From positions 992,001 to 1,056,000 of the forward strand of contig NZ_PDJI01000004.1 in the NCBI RefSeq assembly GCF_002563695.1: a stretch of DNA of 64,000 bases. The letters run 5' to 3'. The stretch comes from Georgenia soli (lineage in GTDB: Bacteria > Actinomycetota > Actinomycetes > Actinomycetales > Actinomycetaceae). The position numbers and the translations under genes were made by a program. This document shows positions 17,959 to 26,831 of the stretch, piece by piece. The notes beneath the pieces are model-generated. The model had not been told where the DNA came from. It did not search any database and saw nothing but the letters and a program-made list of their open reading frames with translations. How positions within the stretch are numbered: position 1 is the first letter of the stretch; every line of letters starts with the position of its first letter.

Positions 17959-18747
17959 TCAGCCGCAGCTGACGCTGAACCGCTGCGTGTTGAACAGACC
18001 GCCGTCGGTGACGACCGTGCCGGTGGCGACGAACCTCACGTCCGGGCTCAGGATGTTCTCCCGGTGCCCGGGCGAGCTCATGTACGAGCGCATCGCAGCC
18101 TCCGGCGAGCTGGCCGCGTCGGACGACCAGTAGATGTTCTCGGCCCAGCCACCGGAGCACCCGGCGGCGGCCGTGTCGGCGTCGAGGGTGGCGTCCGCAG
18201 CGTGCTGGAAGTCGTTGCCGTCCATCCACACGGAGTGCTGGAGGGCACCCGCACGCAGGCCGCCCCACAGCTGGAGCGGTGCCACGCCGGCCGCCTGGCG
18301 CTCGGCGTTGATGAGCGCCACCATCTGCTGGTCGAAGGAGTCCTGGGCGCCGGCGGACAGACCGCCCGTGCTGCCCGCCTCCTCCTCGGCGGGCGGTGCG
18401 GCGGGAGCAGGTGCCGGGGTCTCGTCCGAGGGCTCCGCCGTCGTCGCCTCGGGGGACGGAGCCGCGGCGGGCTCCGGGGAGGGCTCCGCCGCCGCGGTGG
18501 GCGCCGGCCCGGGAGTGGCCTCAGCGGTCGGGACCTCGTCCGGCGTCGGGGCCGGGGCCGGGCCGGCCCGCCCCGGCGCGGGGGTCGCCGTCGCGAGGTT
18601 CTCGGTCGGGGTCGGCACCGGCTCCGCCTTCACCACGTGAGCGGTGCTCATCTGCGAGACCGGACCGATCGCCGCCTCGGAGACGCCGGCCGCCACGCCG
18701 ACCCCGACGGCCAGCCCAGCTGCGGCCAGGGCCGCTCGCTTGATCAT
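17959..18747 (-). CDS. exported CAP-domain (SCP/PR-1-like) protein
   Basis: The 262-residue protein has a signal peptide (MIKRAALAAAGLAVGVGVAAGVSEAA), an Ala/Pro-rich linker of about 110 residues and a C-terminal CAP domain. The CAP hallmarks are ALINAERQAAGVAPL, ALQHSVWM, CSGGWAENIYW and SPGHRENILSPDV; the two His and the Glu line the CAP cavity. Bacterial CAP proteins (YkwD type) are secreted and of mostly unknown activity, often linked to the envelope. ATG 18747 starts a clean signal peptide with AGGAG about 10 nt upstream; an in-frame start at 18783 would add a non-signal extension. Confidence 0.86.
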   Translation of the reverse strand: MIKRAALAAAGLAVGVGVAAGVSEAAIGPVSQMSTAHVVKAEPVPTPTENLATATPAPGRAGPAPAPTPDEVPTAEATPGPAPTAAAEPSPEPAAAPSPEATTAEPSDETPAPAPAAPPAEEEAGSTGGLSAGAQDSFDQQMVALINAERQAAGVAPLQLWGGLRAGALQHSVWMDGNDFQHAADATLDADTAAAGCSGGWAENIYWSSDAASSPEAAMRSYMSSPGHRENILSPDVRFVATGTVVTDGGLFNTQRFSVSCG

Positions 18748-18844
18748 CTGTCCGCTGCTCCTCGCGTCGGTGTATCGGACCACAGCCGAGGCTAGAGAGC
18801 CTCGAGCCGTCCGATAAAGCCGCTCAGGCCGAGCGAGGCGAAGG

Positions 18845-20839
18845 TCACAGTCCGGTAACGGAGCAGGCCGTCAGCTGCCAGACCGCGGCGGTGCCCCCGC
18901 TGTCGACGAGGGTGAAGCCGCTCGAGGTGTCGATGTCCCGGAGCCCGGCGGTCCGGTCGGAGACCTTCGCACCGGACTCCGCGTCGGCCGTGTCCGTGTA
19001 GACGTGGGTGACACCCAGCGCCCGAGCGGCCCCGCACACGGCGGGGTCGTCGTGGAGGTCCCGGAAGGAGGCCTCCAGGAGTCGCCTCTCCGCACCCGGG
19101 ACGGGTCCGAGCTGCGGGAGGACGACGTCGACGCCCGCCAGAGCCGGCAGGTACGCGGACCCGTTGAACGGATCGCCCAGGACGACGGCGTCCGGGGGCA
19201 GCCGGTCAGGGAGCCGTTCGATCATCGCGAGCTCCCCTCTGGTGAGCATCGTTCCCCATGCGATCGCGCCGGGCTCGTGGACCGACGCCGTGATCCGGGA
19301 CTTCAGGTCCCATCGCGCCCCACCGGTGAGGACGACGACCAGCACCAGCAGCGCAACAGGCACCGCCCTCGCCGCGGGTTTGCGGTACCGTCCCGGCACC
19401 TGCCGGGTGAGCCGGTCCGCGACCATCCCGAACGCCCCGGACGCGAGGACCACGGCGGGGACGACCGCGAGGGGCGCGATGCGTGCGGCCTGCGTGTACC
19501 AGACCCCGGTGACCGTGCGCAGCGGGTTCTCCGGGGGGCCCGCCGCGAGCAGCACCAGGGCGACGGCGACGAGGAGCACGGCGACGAGGCGGCGGCCCCG
19601 GCGGTGGCGGAAGGCGAGCACGGCCCCGGCGAGGGCCAGTGCCATGACGACGACGTTGCCGAACCCCATCCCGTACCAGTAGACCTGCGGGGTGTCCGTG
19701 ATGAGCTTGGCAAGGATGGGCAGGTAGCTGGACGACCCGGCGCGCTCGTAGGACAGGGTGGCGAGGAAGGCCGGGAACGCGGCGAGCAGCACGACGACGG
19801 TCGCGAGGACACCTGCCGCCGCCGTGATCCCGGCGACCACCGCCAGGGGGCGTCCGGCAGCCCATCCCTGACGGGCCTGCCGGGCGAGGACCACCGCGAC
19901 GGGAAGCCCGCCGAGGGCGAGCATCGAGAAGGCTCCGGATCCGTGAGCCAGTGCCACGCCCGCACCGGCGGCGAGCAGGGCGAGCGCCGCGGAGGCCTTC
20001 GCCGGCCAGAACCAGCGGGTGCGGAGGGCGACGACGAGGACCGTGAGCGCGCCCGGCAGCAGCGCCATGCTCAGCCCCATGGGCTCCTGCGCCAGGACCG
20101 TCAGCACGACCACCGGAAAGGCGACGAAGGTCGCCGCCAGCACCGGCGCCACGAGGACGGGAAGATCGCGCTGGTGCACCATGACGCGGGTGAACGCGGC
20201 CATCCCGACCAGCCAGACCGGTGCTCCCACCACGAGCGCCGCCGTGTTGGCCGCGGGGACGACCGATGTGAACCCGGGGGCCACCGCGACCAGCGCGTGC
20301 CAGACCGACGGGTAGTAGGTGGGCCTGCCGCCGTAGAGCGGGGCGAGCCCGCCGAGGACCGAGGCGTTGCCGGTGTCCTGGATCGACGCGATCGCGTTGA
20401 GGTGGAACACCGCGTCCCAGGCCTGTGCCGGGGACTCCGGCGTGGTCATGGCCGCTGCCATCGGCCCGCCGACCAGGACGCACGCGACGAGCGTCGACCC
20501 GAGGAGCGGCCACGCCGAGCGGTAGGGCAGCGGAGGCGGGAGCCACAGGGCGTGACGCTCGTCGGTGCTCCGGCGCTGCGCCGTGCCGAGGACCAGACCC
20601 GCAGCGACGGCGAGCAGGATCCCGCCGCACACGCCCGCCGCCGCCGTGAGAAGGTTCCAGCGGACCCCGACCAGCGGGTAGACCAGCCCCAGGACGCCTG
20701 CGAGCGCCGTGCTCACCGCCGGTGCGGCCCCCAGGGCCACGAGGCCTCTGACGCCGAGCGGACGCAGGAACGCCCACCCGGGAAGGAGCAGACCCGCCCA
20801 CAGCAGCAGGCCCGGCGGCGCCACGCCGGCCCAGGTCAT
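18845..20839 (-). CDS. DUF6541-type polytopic membrane protein
   Basis: The 664-residue protein has roughly 12-14 hydrophobic segments from the N-terminus to about residue 520 and a soluble C-terminal domain of about 140 residues. The extracytoplasmic loop AWDAVFHLNAIASIQDTGNAS and the GGRPTYYPSVWHALVAVAPG segment resemble the GT-C-like DUF6541 family, found in actinobacterial wall-polysaccharide loci. A GT-C glycosyltransferase using polyprenyl-linked sugars is a reasonable inference, supported by the nearby GT2, LCP and GtrA genes; no catalytic activity is established. Confidence 0.8.
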   Translation of the reverse strand: MTWAGVAPPGLLLWAGLLLPGWAFLRPLGVRGLVALGAAPAVSTALAGVLGLVYPLVGVRWNLLTAAAGVCGGILLAVAAGLVLGTAQRRSTDERHALWLPPPLPYRSAWPLLGSTLVACVLVGGPMAAAMTTPESPAQAWDAVFHLNAIASIQDTGNASVLGGLAPLYGGRPTYYPSVWHALVAVAPGFTSVVPAANTAALVVGAPVWLVGMAAFTRVMVHQRDLPVLVAPVLAATFVAFPVVVLTVLAQEPMGLSMALLPGALTVLVVALRTRWFWPAKASAALALLAAGAGVALAHGSGAFSMLALGGLPVAVVLARQARQGWAAGRPLAVVAGITAAAGVLATVVVLLAAFPAFLATLSYERAGSSSYLPILAKLITDTPQVYWYGMGFGNVVVMALALAGAVLAFRHRRGRRLVAVLLVAVALVLLAAGPPENPLRTVTGVWYTQAARIAPLAVVPAVVLASGAFGMVADRLTRQVPGRYRKPAARAVPVALLVLVVVLTGGARWDLKSRITASVHEPGAIAWGTMLTRGELAMIERLPDRLPPDAVVLGDPFNGSAYLPALAGVDVVLPQLGPVPGAERRLLEASFRDLHDDPAVCGAARALGVTHVYTDTADAESGAKVSDRTAGLRDIDTSSGFTLVDSGGTAAVWQLTACSVTGL

Positions 20840-21036
20840 GCCGACCTCCGGTCGCCCCGCGGCAGGGGCCGACGATCAACGGCAGGTCCGGGCGCGGCTC
20901 CCGTCCCAGCCGTCTGCTGCACGGATGGAACGTATCAGCGCGGGCACCGGGAGACGGCGTTCCGCTCGCAGGCGCGCCACGCGCGCCCTGGCGCGGGGCC
21001 CGGCGCGGCGTCACCCGGCATGGTTCGCTGGAGGGC

Positions 21037-21456
21037 ATGGCCCACGTGAACGAGCCCGACGTCATCCGCCGCCTGCTGACCACGCCCGGACGATGGGCCG
21101 TCGTCGGCCTGTCCGAGAACCGCGCCCGTACCGCCTACAGCATCGCGAGGTATCTCCAGGACGACCTCGGCATGGAGATCGTGCCGGTCCACCCGAAGGC
21201 GGAGACCGTCCACGGCGCGACCGGCTACGCCACCCTGGCCGAGGTGCCCGGCCGCATCGACGTCGTCGACGTCTTCGTGCGGTCCGAGCTGGCCGGAGCC
21301 GTCGTCGACGAGGCCATCGCCGTCGGCGCCGGAGCGGTGTGGCTGCAGCTCGGGGTCGTGGACGAGGCCGCGGCGGAACGGGCCCGCACCGCCGGCCTCG
21401 ACGTCGTCATGGACACCTGCCCCGCCATGGAGGCTCCTGCGCTGGGCATCGGCTGA
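21037..21456 (+). CDS. CoA-binding domain protein (YccU-like)
   Basis: The 139-residue single-domain Rossmann protein reads RWAVVGLSENRARTAYSIARYL near the N-terminus, VVDVFVRSELAGAVVDEA in the middle and the DTCPAMEAP signature near the end. The family binds CoA and resembles the N-terminal domain of succinyl-CoA synthetase alpha, but its enzymatic role is unknown. It is divergent from the DUF6541 gene across a 197-bp gap, with GGAGGGC just before ATG 21037. Confidence 0.9.
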   Translation: MAHVNEPDVIRRLLTTPGRWAVVGLSENRARTAYSIARYLQDDLGMEIVPVHPKAETVHGATGYATLAEVPGRIDVVDVFVRSELAGAVVDEAIAVGAGAVWLQLGVVDEAAAERARTAGLDVVMDTCPAMEAPALGIG

Positions 21457-21486
21457 CGCGACGGCGGCGGAGCGCAGCCCGGCCGG

Positions 21487-22650
21487 TCAGGCCGTCGCCG
21501 GCGCCCTCCGGCGTGCCACGGCGACGGGGGCGGGACGACGCCGCAGCGTCCGGTCGATCCAGCGGCGGAACGGCGGCCCGGTGCGCTTCTCCACCTGGTG
21601 GACGAGCCAGGCGAGGACCATCGAGACCGCGACGGCGGCCCCGAGGACGACCCACCGGTTCGCGTGCCCGGCAAGGTTGTCGATCACCCACCAGCCCCAG
21701 AACTCGTGGATGAGGTAGAGCGGGTAGGTCAGGGCGCCGACCGGCAGGAGCCAGGCCCACGGCAGGCGTTGAACCCGGGTGAGGGTCAGGACCGCCACGA
21801 CGGCGAAGCAGCCGACGGTCAGCACGCCGAGCACCCACGGGTTCGGGGTGAAGACGGTGTTCGTGCTCACCGAGTGCATCTGCCACGGCACGGTGTTGCG
21901 CACGGCGAGCCCGGCGTTCATGGCCACCAGGAGCCAGGGAACCAGCGACTGCCCCTGGCGGTGCATGAGGTAGATCAGCATCCCGCCCGCGAAGAACGGG
22001 GCGTACTGCTCGATGAGCGCCACCCGCAGCCAGGGCACCTGCAGCTCGAACACCACGTGCGCGGCGAGCGGCCAGAGCGCGCACGCCCAGAGCAGGCGCC
22101 GTCGGGTGATGCCCCAGGCGACGAACAGCACCATGAGCCCGTAGAACCGCAGCTCGGTCCACAGCGTCCAGTAGACGCCGTCGACGTGCCGGACGCCGAA
22201 GGCCTCCTGGAACATGGTGAGGTTCACCAGCGCCTCCCCCACGCTGATGTCCTTGCCGGCCGGCCAGATCCACAGCAGCAGCACCGAGGTCGCGATGACC
22301 GCGATCCAGTACGACGGGTACAGGCGCGCCACGCGGGAGGCGATGACGTGCGGGACGTCCCGCCCCCAGGCGGTCATGAGGATCGCGAACCCCGAGATGA
22401 CGAAGAACAGCTCGGGGCCGAGCACGCCGTAGATGATGACCGGACCGATCTCGGGGAAGACCTCGCCCGGCTCGGCGCCCCACACCTGCGACCACCGGGC
22501 GGCGAAGTGGTACACGACGACGGCGAGCGCCGCGAGGAACCGCAGACCGTCGATGGCGTACAGGCGCGGCCGTGCCGTGCCACCCTCGGGCGCGAGGGAT
22601 TCCGGGGACCTCCGCCCGGCCGGGGCGGCAGGCGTTGACGTGGCGACCAT
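21487..22650 (-). CDS. membrane acyltransferase family 3 (OafA-like)
   Basis: The 387-residue polytopic protein has the acyltransferase 3 opening YAIDGLRFLAALAVVVYHFAARW, with the family His in VVYHF, the RxxR-like ARLYPSYW segment and about ten hydrophobic helices. The family O-acylates extracytoplasmic sugars, which suits a polysaccharide locus. ATG 22650 follows a GGTGGGGG stretch; an in-frame GTG at 22659 is less likely. It stands alone, 175 bp from the whiB gene that is transcribed in the same direction. Confidence 0.88.
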   Translation of the reverse strand: MVATSTPAAPAGRRSPESLAPEGGTARPRLYAIDGLRFLAALAVVVYHFAARWSQVWGAEPGEVFPEIGPVIIYGVLGPELFFVISGFAILMTAWGRDVPHVIASRVARLYPSYWIAVIATSVLLLWIWPAGKDISVGEALVNLTMFQEAFGVRHVDGVYWTLWTELRFYGLMVLFVAWGITRRRLLWACALWPLAAHVVFELQVPWLRVALIEQYAPFFAGGMLIYLMHRQGQSLVPWLLVAMNAGLAVRNTVPWQMHSVSTNTVFTPNPWVLGVLTVGCFAVVAVLTLTRVQRLPWAWLLPVGALTYPLYLIHEFWGWWVIDNLAGHANRWVVLGAAVAVSMVLAWLVHQVEKRTGPPFRRWIDRTLRRRPAPVAVARRRAPATA

Positions 22651-22825
22651 CGCCCCCACCGTAGGAGCGACCTAGTGCCTCCGCATCCCCGAGGTCACGA
22701 TCTGGTCACGACGACGGAGCGGCCGCGCCGTTCCTTCCCGCGCCCTCCGGCCGGTCCGCGAGTGCCGAGGTGGTGTTGCGCACACTGCGACCGGTCGACG
22801 CCCCGACGTCCGCTCCGGCTGGACG

Positions 22826-23176
22826 TCAGCTCGCGCGTACCTCGGCCGTCCGGCGCGCGCCCATGGCCGCGACGCGCCGACGGGAGGCCGCCATCGAGGG
22901 TGTCTCGACCTCGTGCCCGTGCTCGGCGAGCCAGCTGGCCCAGTCGGTCACCTCGGGATACCGCTTGAGCAGGGCGCGCCGTTCCCGCTCTGTCATCCCG
23001 CCCCACACGCCGAACTCGGTGGCGCTGGAGAGTGCCTCGACCAGGCACGCCATGCGCACCGGGCAGGAGAAGCAGAGCTCCCGCGCGGTGCGCTGCGCGG
23101 CACCACGCACGAACAGGGTGTCGGGTGAGGTCTGCGCACAGGCAGCGGAACCCGCCCACGTCCGGTCATCGATCAC
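22826..23176 (-). CDS. WhiB-family iron-sulfur transcriptional regulator
   Basis: The 116-residue protein has the four cluster cysteines C13, C35, C38 and C44 (LCFSCPVRMAC), the turn motif GVWGG at 56-60 followed by MTERERRALLKRYP, and a basic C-terminal tail. Wbl proteins bind a redox- or NO-sensitive 4Fe-4S cluster and act with the principal sigma factor. The start is GTG 23176 with GAGGAGGA 5 nt upstream. The subclass could not be fixed confidently: the long helical insert WASWLAEHGHEVETPSM after GVWGG is not the usual WhiB1 tail. The 224 bp upstream hold its promoter. Confidence 0.92.
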   Translation of the reverse strand: MIDDRTWAGSAACAQTSPDTLFVRGAAQRTARELCFSCPVRMACLVEALSSATEFGVWGGMTERERRALLKRYPEVTDWASWLAEHGHEVETPSMAASRRRVAAMGARRTAEVRAS

Positions 23177-23400
23177 GCTGGTCCTCCTCGTGCACGCCGG
23201 CCGGGTCAGCGGCCGAACCGTGAGCTGGTGCGCCGGCTCGTCAGCGTCGTTGCCACGACGGGCCGAACGGCATGGCTCAAGCACACACGGAAAACCGGAC
23301 GCCCGTAACCCGGTCGGCTGGGCGAGGCGCGGGTGAAATCGGACGCCCCACCCTGAGGGTGAGGCGGGGTTCCGAGGGGTTACAGCTCCGGAGCGTCCGG

Positions 23401-24384
23401 TCAGCCGATGCGCCGGGGACCCGCCTGCCAGGCCTCCCAGGCGCTGCGGATGATGTCCGTGAGACCGTGCTCGGCCTTCCAGGACAGCACGTCGCGGATG
23501 AGGTCCGGCGAGGCGATGAGCTGCGGCGGGTCACCCGGGCGCCGTGGCTCGACGTCGGCCGTGACGTCCAGGCCCGAGACGGCGCCGATCTCCTCGACGA
23601 CCTGACGGACGGACGCCCCGGTCCCGGTGCCGACGTTGAGGACGCGGTCGTTCAGCGGGACGTCGGAGGTCAGGTGGTCCATGGCCGCCAGGTGGGCGTG
23701 GGCGAGGTCGAGGACGTGGATGTAGTCGCGGATGCACGTACCGTCCGGCGTCGGGTAGTCGTCGCCGAAGATCTTGGGCCGCTCCCCCTTCGCGAGGCGG
23801 TCGAGCACCATGGGTACGAGGTTGAGCACGGCGGGGTCGCCGAGCTCGGGCCAGCCGGCCCCTGCGACGTTGAAGTACCGCAGCCCGGCCCAGCGCAGAC
23901 CCCAGGCCCGCTCGCAGTCGGCGAGCATCCACTCGCCGACGAGCTTGGTCTCGCCGTAGGGGTTGATCGGGCGGCACTCCGTCGTCTCCGTGACCACCTC
24001 GACGGGCGGCATGCCGTACACGGCCGCGGAGGAGGAGAAGATCATGTTCGCCACCCCGGTGCCCTCCATGGCGCCGAGCACGTTGGCGAGACCACCGACG
24101 TTCTGCCGGTAGTACCAGGTGGGCCGCGCCACCGACTCCCCCACCTGCTTCTTGGCGGCGAAGTGGATCACCGAGGTGACCGCGCGCTCGCGCATCACCA
24201 GCTCCAGGCTCTCCTGGGCGTCCGGCGCGGCCACGTCGAGCTCGACCAGCGTGGCCTCCCCCACCCGGTCCGCCGCACCCGTGGACAGGTCGTCGACGAC
24301 GACGACGTCCTCGCCGCGGTGGAGCAGGAGTCGGACCACGTGCGCGCCGATGTAGCCGGCGCCGCCGATGACGAGGGTGCTCAT
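23401..24384 (-). CDS. galE: UDP-glucose 4-epimerase
   Basis: The 327-residue SDR-extended epimerase has N-terminal NAD motif VIGGAGYIGAHVV, the catalytic tyrosine and lysine region NPYGETKLVGEW, and SSSAAVYGMPP. It interconverts UDP-glucose and UDP-galactose in the cytosol and supplies galactose for surface glycans. ATG 24384 lies 7 nt after a TAGGGT box, suggesting a leaderless message. An imperfect GC-rich stem-loop (about 23349-23376) just after the stop could be its terminator. Confidence 0.95.
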   Translation of the reverse strand: MSTLVIGGAGYIGAHVVRLLLHRGEDVVVVDDLSTGAADRVGEATLVELDVAAPDAQESLELVMRERAVTSVIHFAAKKQVGESVARPTWYYRQNVGGLANVLGAMEGTGVANMIFSSSAAVYGMPPVEVVTETTECRPINPYGETKLVGEWMLADCERAWGLRWAGLRYFNVAGAGWPELGDPAVLNLVPMVLDRLAKGERPKIFGDDYPTPDGTCIRDYIHVLDLAHAHLAAMDHLTSDVPLNDRVLNVGTGTGASVRQVVEEIGAVSGLDVTADVEPRRPGDPPQLIASPDLIRDVLSWKAEHGLTDIIRSAWEAWQAGPRRIG

Positions 24385-24391
24385 GGCCGCA

Positions 24392-24397
24392 ACCCTA
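24392..24397 (-). promoter_or_regulatory. -10 box, leaderless start of galE
   Basis: On the minus strand TAGGGT precedes ATG 24384 by 7 nt, the leaderless spacing. Confidence 0.5.
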
Positions 24398-24406
24398 ACG
24401 GGCTGC

Positions 24407-24934
24407 TCAGGCGCCGAACCCCACCCGGCTCGAACGCTGCGCCCGCAGGCGAGCGCCCTTCTCCCTCGCGACCTGGCGCAGCCCCTCCTGGAAGGTGACC
24501 ATCTGCTCGCGCAGGCGGGCGGCGTCGTCGTCCGTGCCGGAGGCGAGGATGCGGGCGGCGAGCAGGCCGGCGTTACGGGCGCCGCCGATCGAGACCGTCG
24601 CGACGGGCACGCCGGCGGGCATCTGGACGATCGAGAGGAGCGAGTCCATCCCGTCGAGGTGCTGCAGTGGGACGGGGACGCCGATCACCGGCAGCGGGGT
24701 GACGGCGGCGAGCATGCCCGGCAGGTGCGCCGCTCCCCCGGCGCCGGCGACGATGACGCGCAGCCCGCGCCCGGCCGCCTCGCGGCCGTAGTCGATCATC
24801 TCGGTGGGCATGCGGTGCGCCGAGACGACGTCGACCTCGACCTCCACGTCGAACTCGCCGAGGACGTCGGCGGCGTCCTTCATGACCGGCCAGTCGGAGT
24901 CCGAACCCATGACGATCCCGACCGCTGCACCCAT
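24407..24934 (-). CDS. purE: N5-carboxyaminoimidazole ribonucleotide mutase
   Basis: The 175-residue class I PurE has the N-terminal [13 protein letters not shown], the signature SAHRMPTEM with the mutase His, and [15 protein letters not shown]. It converts N5-CAIR to CAIR in purine synthesis and pairs with PurK upstream, 79 bp away and co-oriented. ATG 24934 has AGGAGG 5 nt upstream. Confidence 0.96.
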   Translation of the reverse strand: MGAAVGIVMGSDSDWPVMKDAADVLGEFDVEVEVDVVSAHRMPTEMIDYGREAAGRGLRVIVAGAGGAAHLPGMLAAVTPLPVIGVPVPLQHLDGMDSLLSIVQMPAGVPVATVSIGGARNAGLLAARILASGTDDDAARLREQMVTFQEGLRQVAREKGARLRAQRSSRVGFGA

Positions 24935-25013
24935 CGCTGCCTCCTGTAGTCGTGACCGGCCTGCGCCGGCTCCCGGCCGTCAGTCTCCCACCGGCGCCGC
25001 CGTGCGTACCGCC

Positions 25014-26231
25014 TCAGCGGTCCACGTGGTCGGAGTCGTCCTCGGTGATGCTCTCGACCTCGAGGCCGTCGCCACGCAGCAGCGCCACCGCACCGTGGGC
25101 AACCCGGCGTGCCTCGGCCAGGTCCGGCCCTGTCACGGTCACGTGCCCGAGCTTGCGGCCGGGACGCACCTCCTTGCCGTACAGGTGCACCTTCGCCTCG
25201 GGGTAGCGGGCCATGAGCTCCGGGTAGGCCGTGCGCGGGTCCTGCAGGGCGGAGCCGAGCAGGTTCACCATGACGGAGTGCTCCGCGCTCGCCCCGGTCC
25301 CGCCGAGCGGCCAGTCCAGGACGGCGCGCAGGTGCTGCTCGAACTGGCTCGTCACGGCCCCGTCGATGGTCCAGTGCCCCGAGTTGTGAGGCCGCATGGC
25401 GAGCTCGTTGACCACGAGGCGCGAGCTGCCGTCGTCGTGGTGCACCTCGAACATCTCGACGGCGAGGACCCCGGTGACCCCGAGCCCGACGGCGATCCGC
25501 TCGCCGACCTCCCGGGCCCGGGCGGCCGTCGCCTCGTCGAGGTCAGGAGCGGGGGCGAGCACCTCGAAGCAGACGCCGTCCTGCTGCACGGTCTGGACGA
25601 CCGGCCAGGACCGCACCTCGCCCGCACCGTCGGGACCGCCCGTGGGCCGGCGTGCCACGAGCACCGCGAGCTCCCGGGTGAACGGCACCTTCTCCTCCGC
25701 GAGCAGCGCGTCGCCGGGCGCCAGCGCCTCGAGCCAGTCCGCCGCCTCGACGGCGGAGCGCACGACCCGCACCCCCTTGCCGTCGTAGCCGCCCCGGGCC
25801 GTCTTGACGACGACGGGCCAGCCGGTGGCGTCACCGAAGGCGGCCAGCCCGGCCTCGGTGCGGACGGCGGCCCACGCGGGGCAGGGGGCGCCGACCTCGG
25901 TGAGCCGGGTGCGCATGACGATCTTGTCCTGGGCGTGGACCAGGGCGTCGGGGCCCGGGCGGACGGGGACGCCGTCGGCCTCGAGCTCGCGCAGGAGGTC
26001 GTTCGGGACGTGCTCGTGCTCGAACGTGAGCACCTGCGCGCCGTCGACGAGCGCACGCACGGCCGAGGCGTCCGAGGCGGCCCCCACCGGGGCGTCCGGG
26101 ACCACCTGGGCGGTGGCGACCGTCGGTGACTCCACCAGCACCCGCAGGTGCACGCCCAGCGCGATGGCCTGCTGCTGCATCATCCGGGCCAGCTGGCCCC
26201 CGCCCACGACTGCCACGACCGGTGCATCCAC
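25014..26231 (-). CDS. purK: N5-carboxyaminoimidazole ribonucleotide synthase
   Basis: The 405-residue ATP-grasp enzyme opens DAPVVAVVGGGQLARMMQQ, has the ATP-grasp strand VVVKTARGGYDGKGVRVV near residue 155 and EMFEVHHDDG plus NELAMRPHNSGHWTIDG in the active site. It makes N5-CAIR from AIR, bicarbonate and ATP, feeding PurE. GTG 26231 was chosen because the protein begins directly with the Rossmann strand and a TAGGCT box lies 8 nt upstream; longer in-frame starts run into the divergent gtrA gene. Confidence 0.95.
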   Translation of the reverse strand: MDAPVVAVVGGGQLARMMQQQAIALGVHLRVLVESPTVATAQVVPDAPVGAASDASAVRALVDGAQVLTFEHEHVPNDLLRELEADGVPVRPGPDALVHAQDKIVMRTRLTEVGAPCPAWAAVRTEAGLAAFGDATGWPVVVKTARGGYDGKGVRVVRSAVEAADWLEALAPGDALLAEEKVPFTRELAVLVARRPTGGPDGAGEVRSWPVVQTVQQDGVCFEVLAPAPDLDEATAARAREVGERIAVGLGVTGVLAVEMFEVHHDDGSSRLVVNELAMRPHNSGHWTIDGAVTSQFEQHLRAVLDWPLGGTGASAEHSVMVNLLGSALQDPRTAYPELMARYPEAKVHLYGKEVRPGRKLGHVTVTGPDLAEARRVAHGAVALLRGDGLEVESITEDDSDHVDR

Positions 26232-26239
26232 GATCGTCG

Positions 26240-26245
26240 AGCCTA
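26240..26245 (-). promoter_or_regulatory. -10 box, leaderless start of purK
   Basis: TAGGCT on the minus strand, 8 nt before GTG 26231. It sits back to back with the gtrA box, so two promoters share 34 bp. Confidence 0.55.
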
Positions 26246-26253
26246 GCCGCGGA

Positions 26254-26259
26254 TACGCT
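26254..26259 (+). promoter_or_regulatory. -10 box, leaderless start of gtrA-like gene
   Basis: TACGCT 6 nt before GTG 26266. Confidence 0.55.
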
Positions 26260-26265
26260 GGGACG

Positions 26266-26802
26266 GTGACCAGGTCCGGCATCGAGAACGCCACGGAGCA
26301 CGACACCCCGGGCGCCGACCTTGCGCCGGGCCTCGTGAGGCGGTTCCTCAAGGGGCAGAGCCTCGGCGCCTGGCTGCTCGAGGTGGTCCGCTTCTGCGCC
26401 GTCGGTGGCCTCGCCTTCGTCGTCGACGTCGGCCTGTTCAACCTCCTGCGGTTCGGGCCCGGTGAGGTTCTGGGCGAGAAGCCGCTGACGGCCAAGGTCG
26501 TCTCGGTGACTGTCTCGGTGCTGGTGGCCTGGCTGGGCAACCGGTACTGGACCTTCTCGGCGACGCGGCGAGAGTCCCGGCGCCGCGAGCTGACGATGTT
26601 CGTGCTGGTCAACCTCGGCGGCATGGCCATCGCGGTCGGGTGCCTGGCGGTCAGCCACTACGTGCTCGGGTTCACGTCACCGCTCGCGGACAACATCGCC
26701 GCCAACGGGGTCGGCCTCGTCCTCGGCACGGCGTTCCGGTACGTCTGCTACCGGTACCTCGTCTTCACGGCGGAGCGCCCGGAGCCGGCCGACCGGCACT
26801 GA
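26266..26802 (+). CDS. GtrA-family membrane protein
   Basis: The 178-residue protein has four TM helices in the GtrA pattern (EVVRFCAVGGLAFVVDVGLFNLLR, KVVSVTVSVLVAWLGNRYWTF, LTMFVLVNLGGMAIAVGCLAV, and a last helix ending FRYVCYRYLVF). The NRYWTF and FRYxxYRYLVF aromatic motifs are family hallmarks. GtrA proteins are thought to flip or support transfer of polyprenyl-phosphate sugars, so it may work with the GT2 enzyme or the polysaccharide genes upstream. The start is GTG 26266, leaderless by spacing. Confidence 0.9.
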   Translation: MTRSGIENATEHDTPGADLAPGLVRRFLKGQSLGAWLLEVVRFCAVGGLAFVVDVGLFNLLRFGPGEVLGEKPLTAKVVSVTVSVLVAWLGNRYWTFSATRRESRRRELTMFVLVNLGGMAIAVGCLAVSHYVLGFTSPLADNIAANGVGLVLGTAFRYVCYRYLVFTAERPEPADRH

Positions 26803-26831
26803 CCCCGGCCCGCCGGCGGCTGGTTGCCTGC

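Noticed and set aside
22695..23159. Alternative reading frame over the whiB gene
   Set aside because: It lacks the cysteine pattern. The frame at 22826-23176 has all four Cys, GVWGG and a good ribosome-binding site.
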